Shown: positions 8,217-16,685, numbered from the stretch's first letter. The stretch is DNA of 64,000 nucleotides from Streptomyces tagetis (GCF_018069565.1 NZ_JAGPNL010000009.1:291291-355290); one strand, 5' to 3'. Notes: generated by a model from the sequence alone, not told the origin. Numbers and translations are program-made.

Positions 8217-9446
8217 GTGACGTGGTTCCTGGGCGAGTTCTACCCGTCGTTCTGGTGGATACCGGCGACCGTCCTGGCCGCCGCGCTGGCGATCAAACTG
8301 CCGACGATCATCCGGTTCCGGGGGGACCCGCTGCTGCTCGCGGTGGGCGGACTGCTCCTGCTGGCCCTGGCGGTCTTCGTGTTCGTCGCGCCCTCCACCA
8401 TCGCCTGGGTCAACCGGGTCACCGGCGTGCCGAACATCTCGGCGCCCTGGGTGTACTCCCTGCTGACCGCCTTCTGCGCCTCCTGCCTGCTGCTGATCAT
8501 CGCCTGGCGGGGCGGTCCGGCCGACCGGTCCGCGGCGACCCGCCGCGCCATCCGCTGGGTCGTCGGCGCCTACTCGGGCGTGATCGTCGCCCTGTGGGTG
8601 CTCTTCGCCCTCGCCGACGTGCCCGAGGAACGCCTGCGCGATCTGGACACCCACTACGCGACCACGCCGTTCATGCGCGAGCAGATCCTGCTCTACCTCC
8701 TCGCCCACACCACGGCCGTGCTGATCACCTCGAACCTGATCCGCAACTGGGTCCGCGCCGACGGCCTCGACGCCTGGCTGCGCGGGGGCCTGAAGTTCCT
8801 CGGCGCGGGCTACGCGATGAACCTGCTCTTCGACGCCGCCAAGCTGACCGCCGTCGTGGCCCGCTGGACCGGGCACGACCTGGACCGGCTCAACACCGAC
8901 GTGGCGCCCCCGGTGGCCTGCCTGTCCGCCGTGCTGATCGCGGTCGGCTTCATCCTGCCGCACGCCGGCCAGTACCTGCACGAACGCTGGCGGCTGCGGG
9001 CCGCCCACCGCGAACTGGGCCCGCTGTACGCGCTGATGCGGCAGGCGGGCGGCAGGAGGGACCCGTTCGCGCCGTTCGCCGGGCCCGAACTGCGGCTGAC
9101 CCGCCGCGAGACGTTCATCCGCGACGCGCTGCTGCCGCTCGCCCGCGTGCTCGACGAGGACCTGCGCCACCGCTCCTACGACGCCGCCCGCGCCCTCGGC
9201 CACCCGCCGGAGCGGGCACGGGCCCTGGCCGCCGCCGTGGCCATCGCGGACGCCGTCCACGCCCGGCGCCGGCACCCCGGCGACACCGGCCGGAGCGCGG
9301 ACGCCCCCGACACCGCCGCCCTGCTCCGCGAGATCGGCGCCGTCTCCCGCGCCCTGCGCCGCCCCGAGACGCTGCGGGCGGTACGGGCCCGCGCCGGCGC
9401 CCAGGACGGCGGAATCCGGCTGGCCGAGGGGACCGGAAGTGGCTGA
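8217..9446 (+). CDS. Polytopic membrane protein, MAB_1171c/DUF6545-like, paralogue 1
   Basis: 409 residues from GTG 8217; the open frame reaches further left but has neither a better ribosome site nor protein-like composition there. The N-terminal ~240 residues hold about seven hydrophobic segments; a helical, charged C-terminal domain of ~150 residues follows. Shared with the two later paralogues: VNRVTGVPNISAPW, AWRGGP, the loop DLDTHYATTPFMREQILLYLL, and in the tail TRRETFIRDALLPLA with an Ala-rich helix near IADAVHAR. This matches, from memory, the actinobacterial family annotated as MAB_1171c putative transporters. No transporter motif is visible and the function is unknown. First gene of a five-gene unit. 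Confidence 0.75.
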   Translation: MTWFLGEFYPSFWWIPATVLAAALAIKLPTIIRFRGDPLLLAVGGLLLLALAVFVFVAPSTIAWVNRVTGVPNISAPWVYSLLTAFCASCLLLIIAWRGGPADRSAATRRAIRWVVGAYSGVIVALWVLFALADVPEERLRDLDTHYATTPFMREQILLYLLAHTTAVLITSNLIRNWVRADGLDAWLRGGLKFLGAGYAMNLLFDAAKLTAVVARWTGHDLDRLNTDVAPPVACLSAVLIAVGFILPHAGQYLHERWRLRAAHRELGPLYALMRQAGGRRDPFAPFAGPELRLTRRETFIRDALLPLARVLDEDLRHRSYDAARALGHPPERARALAAAVAIADAVHARRRHPGDTGRSADAPDTAALLREIGAVSRALRRPETLRAVRARAGAQDGGIRLAEGTGSG

Positions 9447-9557
9447 GCCCGTGGCCGGCTTGGCATATTGCACGCACCGGACGGCGCCGACGCCGCGCGC
9501 CGCCGCGAGGTGTCCGCGCGGCACCTCGCGGGCAGGAGACGACCTGAGAGGAGAACG

Positions 9558-10085
9558 GTGCGCACGAGCAGGCAGATGCGTCGCCTGGCCGACACGCTCA
9601 TCGCCCCCATGCGGGTGCCGGTCCCGGCCGACCCGGAGGTCCTGTTCGAGGCGCTGGTCGCGTCCGTCGCCGCCTGGCGGGGGCGCGAGATCGTGGTCCG
9701 CAGGGAAACCTTTCCGCCACACACGGCGAGCGGCCTGTGGCTGGAGGCCGAGTCGTACGACATCATCGTCGTGGACCGCCGGGCCGCCGTGTGGCACCAG
9801 ATCGTCATCCTCACCCACGAGGTGTGGCACATGAACCGCCGCCGCGCCGAGGCCGCCGCGCGCACCCGGTCGCGGGGCGCCTCCCCCCGGCCGGTCGCGG
9901 CCCGCACCGACTTCAGCCTCGCCGAGGAACGCGAGGCCGACCGGTTCGGCATGCTGATGGGCCGCCGGCTGCGCGCCTGGCTGGAGGCGTCCGAGGAGAC
10001 CGTGCACGCGGCCGGCGACGAGGACGCCCAGGGGCTGGCCGAACGCATCGGCGCGGCCCTCAACTACCGTGGGCCGCGCGGGTGA
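9558..10085 (+). CDS. HEXXH zinc metalloprotease-like protein (ImmA/IrrE-like)
   Basis: 175 residues from GTG 9558, preceded by AGAGGAGA. The active-site motif THEVWHM (HEXXH) follows a hydrophobic strand (WHQIVIL), and a candidate third zinc ligand lies ~50 residues later in EEREADRFGMLMGRR, the layout of gluzincin-type minimal proteases such as ImmA/IrrE. Earlier residues (DIIVVDRRAAVW) fit the preceding strands. No signal peptide or membrane segment, so cytoplasmic. Such proteins often cleave repressors or act as regulatory components. Here no HTH repressor is adjacent; instead it overlaps the next membrane-protein gene by four bases (GTGA), which implies translational coupling and joint function. 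Confidence 0.78.
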   Translation: MRTSRQMRRLADTLIAPMRVPVPADPEVLFEALVASVAAWRGREIVVRRETFPPHTASGLWLEAESYDIIVVDRRAAVWHQIVILTHEVWHMNRRRAEAAARTRSRGASPRPVAARTDFSLAEEREADRFGMLMGRRLRAWLEASEETVHAAGDEDAQGLAERIGAALNYRGPRG

Positions 10086-11311
10086 ACGGGGCCGTCAACT
10101 ACGCGAGCTGCGCCGTGCTCTGGCTCGGCCTGGCCGCCAAGGCCCCCGACCTCGTACGCCACCGCCGCGACCCCTTCCTCCGGGCCATCTGCGCGGTGCT
10201 GGGCCTGGCCGGGCTCTGCTTCTTCCTCGGCGCCCCGCCCACCGTCGGCGCCGTCAACGACCTGAGCGGGGTGCCGAACCTGGCCGCGCCGCTCACGTAC
10301 GCCTCCATCACCGCCTACAGCGCCGCCGCCCAGGTGCTGATCGTGCACTGGCGGGGCGGGCCCCGGGTACGGGCCGTGGCCCGCCGCTGGGTGCTCGCCT
10401 ACGCGCTGGTCGTGCTCGGCATCGCCGTCTCCTTCGCCCTCGGCGAGGCCCCGGTGGAGCGCCGCACCGACCTGGACGTCTACTACGCCACGACGCCGTT
10501 CATCGGCCAGATGATCGTGCTCTACCTGCTCGGGCACCTCACCGCGGTCACCGTCACCACCGTCTCCGCGCTGCGCTGGGCCCGGCGGGTGCGCGGGCCG
10601 CTGCGCCTGGGACTGACGGTGCTCGGGGCGGGCGCCCTGTGCAACGCCGGGTACAGCGTCTCCAAGCTGGCCGCCGTCGCCGCCCGCTGGAGCGGCCGGG
10701 ACTGGCAGGTGCTGGTCACGGACGTCTCCCCGGTGGCCGCGGCGGCCAGCGCCGTGCTCACCGTCGCCGGGGTGCTGATCCCGCTGGCCGTGCCGGGGTG
10801 GGCACGCCGGCGCCGGGCCCGGCGCGCGTACCTGCGGCTGGAGCCGCTGGAGCGGGTCCTCGACGACCTCCTCACCCGGCGCTCTCTGCGCCTGCCCCGG
10901 CCCCACGGGGCCTCCCCGAGCGCCCGGCTGATGTGGCGCCAGACCAGCATCCACAACGCCCTCGGTCACCTCGCCCCGCACCTCGACGCGGCCCTGTACG
11001 ACCGGGTGCGGGAGGACTCCCTGCGCGCCACGGGCGACGCGGAGCGGGCGGAGGCCGCCGCCTGGGCCGCCGCCGTCGCCGACGCGGCGCACCGGGCGGG
11101 GCGGGACGTACCGGAGGGGCCCGGTCCCGGCGAGGGCGCCGGTCCGCTCCCCCACCGGCTGCCCGGACCGGCCGCCCTGGTGCGCATCGCCGACGCGCTG
11201 GCCGCCGTTCCCGCGCCCGCCGCCGTCCCCGCGCCCCGCGGACGCGGCCCGGCCGCCGCGACCGGGGGCCGTATGAACCAGCCGCGCGAACAAGGGAGTT
11301 CACCGGCATGA
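10082..11311 (+). CDS. Polytopic membrane protein, MAB_1171c/DUF6545-like, paralogue 2
   Basis: 409 residues, the same length as paralogue 1. GTG 10082 overlaps the metalloprotease stop (GTGA). Hydrophobic segments fill the N-terminal ~240 residues. Conserved landmarks are VNDLSGVPNLAAPLTY, HWRGGP, DLDVYYATTPFIGQMIVLYLLGH and, in the cytoplasmic tail, WRQTSIHNALGHLAPHLD followed by an Ala/Glu/Arg-rich helix. Side-by-side reading shows the three copies diverged from one ancestor but kept the TTPF loop and the SIH(N/D)AL motif. Function unknown; the tail could be the partner or substrate of the adjacent protease (inference). Confidence 0.75.
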   Translation: MNGAVNYASCAVLWLGLAAKAPDLVRHRRDPFLRAICAVLGLAGLCFFLGAPPTVGAVNDLSGVPNLAAPLTYASITAYSAAAQVLIVHWRGGPRVRAVARRWVLAYALVVLGIAVSFALGEAPVERRTDLDVYYATTPFIGQMIVLYLLGHLTAVTVTTVSALRWARRVRGPLRLGLTVLGAGALCNAGYSVSKLAAVAARWSGRDWQVLVTDVSPVAAAASAVLTVAGVLIPLAVPGWARRRRARRAYLRLEPLERVLDDLLTRRSLRLPRPHGASPSARLMWRQTSIHNALGHLAPHLDAALYDRVREDSLRATGDAERAEAAAWAAAVADAAHRAGRDVPEGPGPGEGAGPLPHRLPGPAALVRIADALAAVPAPAAVPAPRGRGPAAATGGRMNQPREQGSSPA

Positions 11312-12519
11312 GTCTCGTCGTGTATGGGGCGGCCGGGGTGTTCGCGCTGTCCTGTGTGGTGCTGTTCCGGCGGCCCGGTTCACCCGTGCTCGGCACGCTC
11401 ACCGTCTCCACCTGCGCGGCGATCCTGCTCGGCGCGCTGGTCCTGGTCTGCTCGGCCCCGCCGACCCTCGCCGCCGTCAACGACCTCACGGGTGTGGTGA
11501 ACTTCGGCGCCCCCCTCACCTACGGCATGCTCTCCGCCTACAGTTGCGCGCTGCTCGTCCTGCTCGTCAACTGGCGCGGCGGCCCCAGGTCCCGGATACG
11601 GCGCCGGGTGCTGGCCAGCATGGCCGCCTACGCGCTCCTCATCGCCGTCCTCGTCGCCCTGTTCACGCTCGCCGACGCCCCCGACGAGCGGCTCACCGAC
11701 CTCGACACGTACTACGCGAACACGCCGTTCATGCGGGAGATGATCCTGCTCTACCTGGCCGGGCACAGCGCGGCGACGCTCGTGATGTGCGCGGTCTGCG
11801 TCAAATGGGGCCGCGAGGTGACCGGGCTGCTGCGCACCGGACTGCGGCTGATCCTCGCCGGCAGCCTGCTCGACCTGGTCGGCTTCCAACTGGCCAAGTA
11901 CACCGCGGTGGTGGCCCGCTGGTACGGCCACGACGTCGACTTCCTGTCCACCACGCTGGCCCCGCCCATGGCCTCGCTCGGCGCCCTGGTCTGCTCCGCC
12001 GGATTCGTCCTGCCGCGGCTGCTGCCGGCCGCCGTCGCCCAGTGGCGGGGCCTCGGCGACTACCGCCGGCTCGGCCCGCTGTGGGCGCTGCTGCGGTTCG
12101 CGCCGACCTCGCCGAAACCGCCCGCCTCCTGGTGGCGGTCGCCGCGCGAGCGGTTGCAGTGGCGGGAGGTGTCGATCCACGACGCGCTGCTGGCGCTCGC
12201 CCCGTACTTCGACGACCGGGTGCGCGAGCGGGAGCGGGAGGCCGCCCTGCGCGCGGGCCGCACCGCCCACCAGGCCCGGCTGGCCGCGGAGGCCGCGATG
12301 CTCACCGACGCCGCGCGCCGCGCCGCCGCCCACGAGGAGCCGCCGGCCGACCCGAGCACCTACCGCCTGCGCGCCACGCAGGTCTCGGGGCCGGGCGCGC
12401 TGGTCGAACTCGCCCGTACCCTGGGCCGTTCGCCGGCCGGCGCACCGGCGCGCGAGGGTACGGTGAGGGCCGCCCACGGCTGGACCCTGGCTGAAGACGA
12501 GGAGACCCATGTCCCGTAG
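11308..12519 (+). CDS. Polytopic membrane protein, MAB_1171c/DUF6545-like, paralogue 3
   Basis: 403 residues. ATG 11308 overlaps the stop of paralogue 2 (ATGA). Same architecture: about seven hydrophobic segments, VNDLTGVVNFGAPLTY, NWRGGP, DLDTYYANTPFMREMILLYLAGH, then the tail motif WREVSIHDALLALAPYFDDR and a charged helical end. The C-terminus reads into the start of the FAD oxidoreductase gene, with 11 shared bases. All three paralogues are therefore expected in comparable amounts, possibly as a hetero-oligomer (inference). Confidence 0.75.
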   Translation: MSLVVYGAAGVFALSCVVLFRRPGSPVLGTLTVSTCAAILLGALVLVCSAPPTLAAVNDLTGVVNFGAPLTYGMLSAYSCALLVLLVNWRGGPRSRIRRRVLASMAAYALLIAVLVALFTLADAPDERLTDLDTYYANTPFMREMILLYLAGHSAATLVMCAVCVKWGREVTGLLRTGLRLILAGSLLDLVGFQLAKYTAVVARWYGHDVDFLSTTLAPPMASLGALVCSAGFVLPRLLPAAVAQWRGLGDYRRLGPLWALLRFAPTSPKPPASWWRSPRERLQWREVSIHDALLALAPYFDDRVREREREAALRAGRTAHQARLAAEAAMLTDAARRAAAHEEPPADPSTYRLRATQVSGPGALVELARTLGRSPAGAPAREGTVRAAHGWTLAEDEETHVP

Positions 12520-13915
12520 AGCTGTCGTCATCGGTGCCGGTCTGGCCGGCATGCTGGCCGCGGCGGCGCTGTCCCCCGCGGTGGACGAGGTGATCGTGCT
12601 GGAGCGCGACGACCTCCCCGACGGACCCGAGCACCGGCGCGGACTGCCCCAGGGCCGCCACGCGCACCTGCTGATGGCCGGGGGCCTGGCCGCCATGGAG
12701 GATCTGCTGCCCGGCGCCGGCGTGCGCAAGCGGCTGCTCACCGCCGGCGCCCACGAGATATCCCTCGGCAACGGCATGGTGGCCCTCACCCCCGACGGCT
12801 GGTTACGGCGCTGGCGCCACGAGGGCCCCCGGATGGTCACGTGCAGCCGCGCGCTGCTCGACTGGGTGGTCCGCGAGACCGTCCTCACCCACACCGGCAC
12901 CACCGTCCGCAAGGCCAACGCCCGTGCGCTGACCGGCGGTTCGCGCCGCGTCACGGGGGTGCTCACCGCCCCGGCGGACGGCGCCGGGCCGGAGGAGGTC
13001 CTCGACGCCGACCTCGTCGTCGACGCGAGCGGGCGCGGCTCGCGGCTGCTGCGCTGGCTGGACGGCGTCGGCGTCCGCGGCATCGAGGAGCGCACCGTCG
13101 ACGCGGGGCTGGTCAACGCCACCCGCCTGTACCGGGTGCCCGAGGGCGCCGGCGGCTTCCCGCTGACGGTGCTCCAGGCCGACCCGTACGCCTCCCGGCC
13201 GGGCCGCAGCGGCATGGTCATGCCGATCGAGGACGGCCGCTGGCTGGTCAGCCTGGCGGGCACCCGGGGCGGCGAGCCGCCGGCCGACCCGGACGGCTTC
13301 CTGCGCTACACCCTGGACCTGCCGCACCCCCTGGTGGGCCGGCTGATCTCCGGCGCCGAGCCGGTGACCGGCGTCCACGTCGGCCGCAGCACCAGCAACG
13401 TGCGCCGCTACGTGGAGCGGGCCCGGCACTGGCCCGAGGGGTTCGTCGTCCTCGGGGACGCGCTCGCCACCTTCAACCCGGCCTACGGACAGGGCATGTC
13501 CGTCGCCGCGATGGGCGCCCGCGCGCTGGCCGAGGAGGTGCGCCGGTCCGGTCCCGACGCGCCCGGACTGGCTCGCCGGGTGCAGCGGGGCGCCGCCCGG
13601 CCGGTCGACGCGGCCTGGGCGGTGGCGGTCGGCCAGGACGTCATGTACCCGGGCACGCGGGGGGCCGCGGCGAGCCCGGCCGACCGGCTCGTCGCCGCGT
13701 ACACCCGGCGGCTGACCCGGGCGGCGACCGGCTCCTACCCGGCCGCCGCCGCGCTGTGGGACGTCACCAGCCTCCTGGCCGGCCCGGGGCGGGTGCTGCG
13801 CCCGGGTGCGCTGCTGTCCACCCTGACGGGCCCCGCGCTGCCGCGGGCCGCCCATCCCCCGCTCTCCCGCGCCGAGTGGCGCACGGTGCACGCCCTGGAC
13901 CGTACGGGGGGCTGA
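12509..13915 (+). CDS. FAD-dependent oxidoreductase/monooxygenase with a TTA codon
   Basis: 468 residues. ATG 12509 follows GAGGAGA and overlaps the previous gene. An N-terminal Rossmann motif (VVIGAGLAGMLAAAAL) and the second FAD motif (GFVVLGDALATFNPAYGQGMSVAAMGA) place it near the FAD hydroxylase/geranylgeranyl-reductase-like oxidoreductases. An Arg-rich substrate region lies between. Codon 99 is TTA (12803-12805), so in Streptomyces translation would need the bldA tRNA and be favoured late in growth. Last gene of the five-gene unit; the substrate is unknown. Pairing with membrane proteins suggests a lipid or other hydrophobic substrate (inference). Confidence 0.85.
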   Translation: MSRRAVVIGAGLAGMLAAAALSPAVDEVIVLERDDLPDGPEHRRGLPQGRHAHLLMAGGLAAMEDLLPGAGVRKRLLTAGAHEISLGNGMVALTPDGWLRRWRHEGPRMVTCSRALLDWVVRETVLTHTGTTVRKANARALTGGSRRVTGVLTAPADGAGPEEVLDADLVVDASGRGSRLLRWLDGVGVRGIEERTVDAGLVNATRLYRVPEGAGGFPLTVLQADPYASRPGRSGMVMPIEDGRWLVSLAGTRGGEPPADPDGFLRYTLDLPHPLVGRLISGAEPVTGVHVGRSTSNVRRYVERARHWPEGFVVLGDALATFNPAYGQGMSVAAMGARALAEEVRRSGPDAPGLARRVQRGAARPVDAAWAVAVGQDVMYPGTRGAAASPADRLVAAYTRRLTRAATGSYPAAAALWDVTSLLAGPGRVLRPGALLSTLTGPALPRAAHPPLSRAEWRTVHALDRTGG

Positions 13916-13985
13916 GGGGCGGGGTGCGGGGGTCGGGGTGCGGGGGGGCGGGGTGCGGGGGGGGCGGGGTGCGGGGGTCGAGGGC

Positions 13986-14060
13986 GTGGCCACCGGCCGG
14001 CTCCGGAGACGTGGCCCCCGGCCGGCTCCGGAGACGTGGCCCCCGGCCGGCTCCGGGGGC
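13986..14060. repeat. 25-bp tandem repeat, three copies
   Basis: Units beginning GTGGCC(A/C)CCGGCCGG at 13986, 14011 and 14036, with a degenerate fourth at 14061, lie between two convergent genes and after a G-run-rich stretch (13916-13985). Confidence 0.75.
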
Positions 14061-14103
14061 GTCGGCCCCCTGCCGGTCCCGGGGGGGCGTGCCCCGGGGC
14101 CGC

Positions 14104-14946
14104 TCACCCCGCGAAGGCCGGCTGGGGCAGCCCCCGCCCCGCCCCCGGCAGCACCAGCAGCGACCCGGCGAGGGGGTGCGGCGCGGTCAGCCCCACCCGG
14201 GCCGTGGTCACGTACAGGTCCGTCAGGTCCGGGCCGCCGAACGCGCAGGACGTCACCAGCGGCACCGGCAGCCGGACCACCCGGTCGAGCCGCCCGTCCG
14301 GCGTGTAGCGGCGCACCGCCGCCCCGTCCCACAGCGCCAGCCACACGCAGCCCTCGGCGTCCACGGTGAGCCCGTCGGGGTACCCGGCGCCCTCCTCCAC
14401 CACGGCGAAGGGGCGCCGCCCGCCGACACGCCCGGCCTCGTGGTCGAGGACGTCGATGCGCCGGGTCGGCGTGTCGACGTAGTACATCCGCCGCCCGTCG
14501 GGGCTCCAGCCGATGCCGTTGCTGATCGTCACGTCGTCCAGGACCGTCGTCACCGTGCCGTCGCCGGTGATCCGGCTCAGGGTGCCGCCGCCGGGGGCCT
14601 CGTCGTAGCGCATGGTGCCCGCCCACAGGCTGCCGTCGGGGGCGACGGCGGCGTCGTTGGCCCGGCGGCCGGGCACCGGATCGCGGTGCAGCGGGCGCGG
14701 GGTGCCGTCGGGATCGAGGAGGAAGACGCCGTCGCGCAGGCAGAGGACGAGTCCGCCCCCGGCGCGCGGCAGGACGGCGCCGATGTGCTGGTCCGTGGTG
14801 CGCACCGTGCGGCGGCCGGTGGCCGGGTCGAGGGTGTGCACGCGGGAGCCGAGGACGTCCACCCACAGCAGGGTGCCGGTGGCCGGGTCCCAGACGGGGC
14901 CCTCGCCGAGTTCCGCCGCGGCCGGGACCGCCACCCGCCACCTCAT
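14104..14946 (-). CDS. SMP-30/gluconolactonase/LRE family protein
   Basis: 280 residues, a six-bladed beta-propeller lactonase-like protein that would hydrolyse sugar lactones using a divalent metal. Family signatures: the metal-ligand Glu in AELGEGPVWD, RRANDAAVAPDGSLWAGTM, SNGIGWSPDGRRMYYVDT and YPDGLTVDAEGCVWLALW, covering the conserved Glu, Asn and Asp ligands. ATG 14946 overlaps the stop of the upstream IclR gene by four bases (ATGA), so the two are co-translated. Together with the IclR regulator it probably handles a sugar-acid or sugar-lactone pathway. Confidence 0.9.
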   Translation of the reverse strand: MRWRVAVPAAAELGEGPVWDPATGTLLWVDVLGSRVHTLDPATGRRTVRTTDQHIGAVLPRAGGGLVLCLRDGVFLLDPDGTPRPLHRDPVPGRRANDAAVAPDGSLWAGTMRYDEAPGGGTLSRITGDGTVTTVLDDVTISNGIGWSPDGRRMYYVDTPTRRIDVLDHEAGRVGGRRPFAVVEEGAGYPDGLTVDAEGCVWLALWDGAAVRRYTPDGRLDRVVRLPVPLVTSCAFGGPDLTDLYVTTARVGLTAPHPLAGSLLVLPGAGRGLPQPAFAG

Positions 14947-15716
14947 GCCGCCCTCCGGTGGCCGAGCCGTTCGGAGAGTTCGGCGGCGCCCTCGACGGCG
15001 AGCCGTTCCAGTTCGGCGCGGCGCTCCTCGCTCCAGCGGATCAGGGGTACGGAGATGGAGAGCGCGGCGACGACCCGCCCGGAGCGGTCGCGGACCGGGG
15101 CGGCGACGCAGGAGACGTCCGCGTTGGACTCGCGGTTCTCCACGGCGGTGCCTCGGGCGCGGACGCGGGCCAGGGCCTCGCGCAGCACCGCCGGGTCGGT
15201 GATGCTGTTCGGCGTCATCGCGGCCAGCTCGGTCCCGTCGGGGAACCGGGCGTCCAGCTCCCGCTCGGGCAGCGAGGCCAGCAGCATCTTGCCGACGGAG
15301 GTGCAGTGCGCGGGCAGCCGCCGGCCGGCCGCGGAGACCATGCGCACCGCGTGCGTGGAGTCCACCTTGGCGATGTAGATGACGTCGGTGTCCTCCAGGA
15401 TCGCCACGTGCACGGTCTCGTCGCAGGTCTCGGCGACGCCCCGGGCGACCTGCCGGCCCTCGGCGGCGAGGTCGAGGTCCTCGGCGTAGCGGGAGCCGAG
15501 CTGGTAGGGGCGGACGCCGAGCCGGTACCGTCCGGGCTCGGAGGCCACCGGCACGAGGTACCGGCGGGCGGCGAGCGTGCTGACCAGCTCGTGCACGGTG
15601 GTGCGCGGCAGTTGGAGCCGGCGCACGATCTCGGGCGCGGAGAGCGTGCCGTCGCCGTCGAGGAAGAGTTCGAGTATGTCGAGAGCCCGGGTCACGGCTG
15701 GTACGAGGCGTCCCAT
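14943..15716 (-). CDS. IclR-family transcriptional regulator
   Basis: 257 residues. N-terminal winged HTH (ALDILELFLDGDGTLSAPEIVRRL then LPRTTVHELVSTLAARRYL) and a C-terminal IclR effector domain (SVGKMLLASLPERELDARFP, SCVAAPVRDRSGRVVAALSISVP). It should bind a small sugar-acid-type effector and control its own operon with the SMP-30 gene, which it overlaps. The ATG at 15716 follows a GGGAGGGAG-like ribosome site. Two IclR-like operator halves lie ~70-105 bases upstream at 15788-15822. Confidence 0.93.
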   Translation of the reverse strand: MGRLVPAVTRALDILELFLDGDGTLSAPEIVRRLQLPRTTVHELVSTLAARRYLVPVASEPGRYRLGVRPYQLGSRYAEDLDLAAEGRQVARGVAETCDETVHVAILEDTDVIYIAKVDSTHAVRMVSAAGRRLPAHCTSVGKMLLASLPERELDARFPDGTELAAMTPNSITDPAVLREALARVRARGTAVENRESNADVSCVAAPVRDRSGRVVAALSISVPLIRWSEERRAELERLAVEGAAELSERLGHRRAA

Positions 15717-15787
15717 GTCCGGCTCCCTCCCTGGTGTCTGGGGCGCCCGCGCTCCCGCCTCCCGGCGGCCGGCGGGCGACCGCGGGT

Positions 15788-15822
15788 GTTCGAGATATCA
15801 ACAGGCTGTCGGTATGGCGAAC
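15788..15822. promoter_or_regulatory. Tandem candidate IclR operator
   Basis: Two 15-bp imperfect palindromes of the form GTTCG(N)nCGAAC: GTTCGAGATATCAAC (15788-15802) and GTCGGTATGGCGAAC (15808-15822). Their centres are 20 bp apart, two helical turns, and TGTTCG/CGAACA flank the whole. The position upstream of the iclR gene suggests autoregulation. Confidence 0.45.
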
Positions 15823-15902
15823 ACAGGCTACTCACATGGGGTTTGCCACGGCAATGGATCAGGAGGGGGTGGTTGCCGGGGGCGCGTCCCTCCGGCGGGG
15901 GG

Positions 15903-16016
15903 CGCGGGTGCCCTCGCGGTGCCGGTGCCGTCCGTCGTGGCGCGGGTGCCCTCGCGGTGCCGGTGCCGTCCGTCGCGGCGCGGGTGCCCTCGCGGCGCCG
16001 GTGCCGTCCGTCGTGG
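15903..16016. repeat. 38-bp tandem repeat, three near-identical copies
   Basis: Units start at 15903, 15941 and 15979 (each begins CGCGGGTGCCCTCGCGG) and differ at one or two positions. They fill most of the gap between the IclR operator and the next gene. No coding role is apparent. Confidence 0.9.
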
Positions 16017-16052
16017 CGCCCGTACGCCTCCCCCGTACGCGACGATGGGCCC

Positions 16053-16685
16053 ATGCCGCCCGCCAAGCGCCCCGCCGGTCCCTTCACCCCGCTCGACTTC
16101 CAACTGGTGCTGCTGCGCCGCATGGCCGACCACAACCCCGGCCTGGTGGAGGAGGCCCGCGCCCGCCTGGGCGTCTCCGCCGCGGACATGCGGGAGGCCA
16201 ACCGGCGCTGGCAGGCCAGGCTCCACGCCCCGGGGCGCGGCTCGGCCCCCTCCCTCCCCCACGGCCTCGGCGGCCTGCGGGGGGCCGCCGTCCGCTCGTT
16301 CCTCGGCCCGCCCGAGTCCGTCGCGCCGCGCCGGATCGGCGACCTGGAGTGCGAGGCCCGGCAGTGGCCGCTGCCCCTCTGGCCGGACCTGCGCTTCGAG
16401 GTGCTCACGGCGCCCGACGGCACCGTCTGGAACGCGTGGCTGGTCCGCGCCCCGGGCGCCGAGGGGCCCGCGCCGCGCACGCTGGAGGAGCTGACGCCCT
16501 GGTCGTGCACGGTCGACGAGGCCGCCCGTGCCTTCGCCCCGGCCCGGCCGCTGCCGGGCTCGGCGCCCACCCGGTGGGGGCTCGCCTTCACCGCGCCGGA
16601 CGCGCGCGGCGTACGGCACGAGGTGGTCGCGGAGTTCACGTGGGGGCTGCTGCAACGCACCCTGGCCGGCGGCCGGCCGGGCTGA
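16053..16685 (+). CDS. Hypothetical protein, 210 aa
   Basis: From ATG 16053, the first start after the repeat array; no strong ribosome site is visible. The protein is soluble with no signal or membrane segment. The N-terminus has a helical region (FQLVLLRRMADHNPGLVEEARARLGVS) resembling a small helical-bundle motif, and the C-terminal half has Trp-rich segments (ARQWPLPLWPDL, GTVWNAWLVRAPG, TPWSCTVDEAARAF). No enzyme motif was recognised. It has strong codon bias and ends 116 bases before the MerR-PP2C gene, which has its own promoter, so it is likely a separate transcription unit. Confidence 0.65.
   Translation: MPPAKRPAGPFTPLDFQLVLLRRMADHNPGLVEEARARLGVSAADMREANRRWQARLHAPGRGSAPSLPHGLGGLRGAAVRSFLGPPESVAPRRIGDLECEARQWPLPLWPDLRFEVLTAPDGTVWNAWLVRAPGAEGPAPRTLEELTPWSCTVDEAARAFAPARPLPGSAPTRWGLAFTAPDARGVRHEVVAEFTWGLLQRTLAGGRPG

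Noticed and set aside
13938..14369. Plus-strand open frames opposite the SMP-30 gene
   Set aside because: They arise from the 25-bp repeats and antisense of a clear gene; no ribosome site.
15903..16016. CRISPR-like array
   Set aside because: Units are directly adjacent with no unique spacers, and there are no cas genes in the window.
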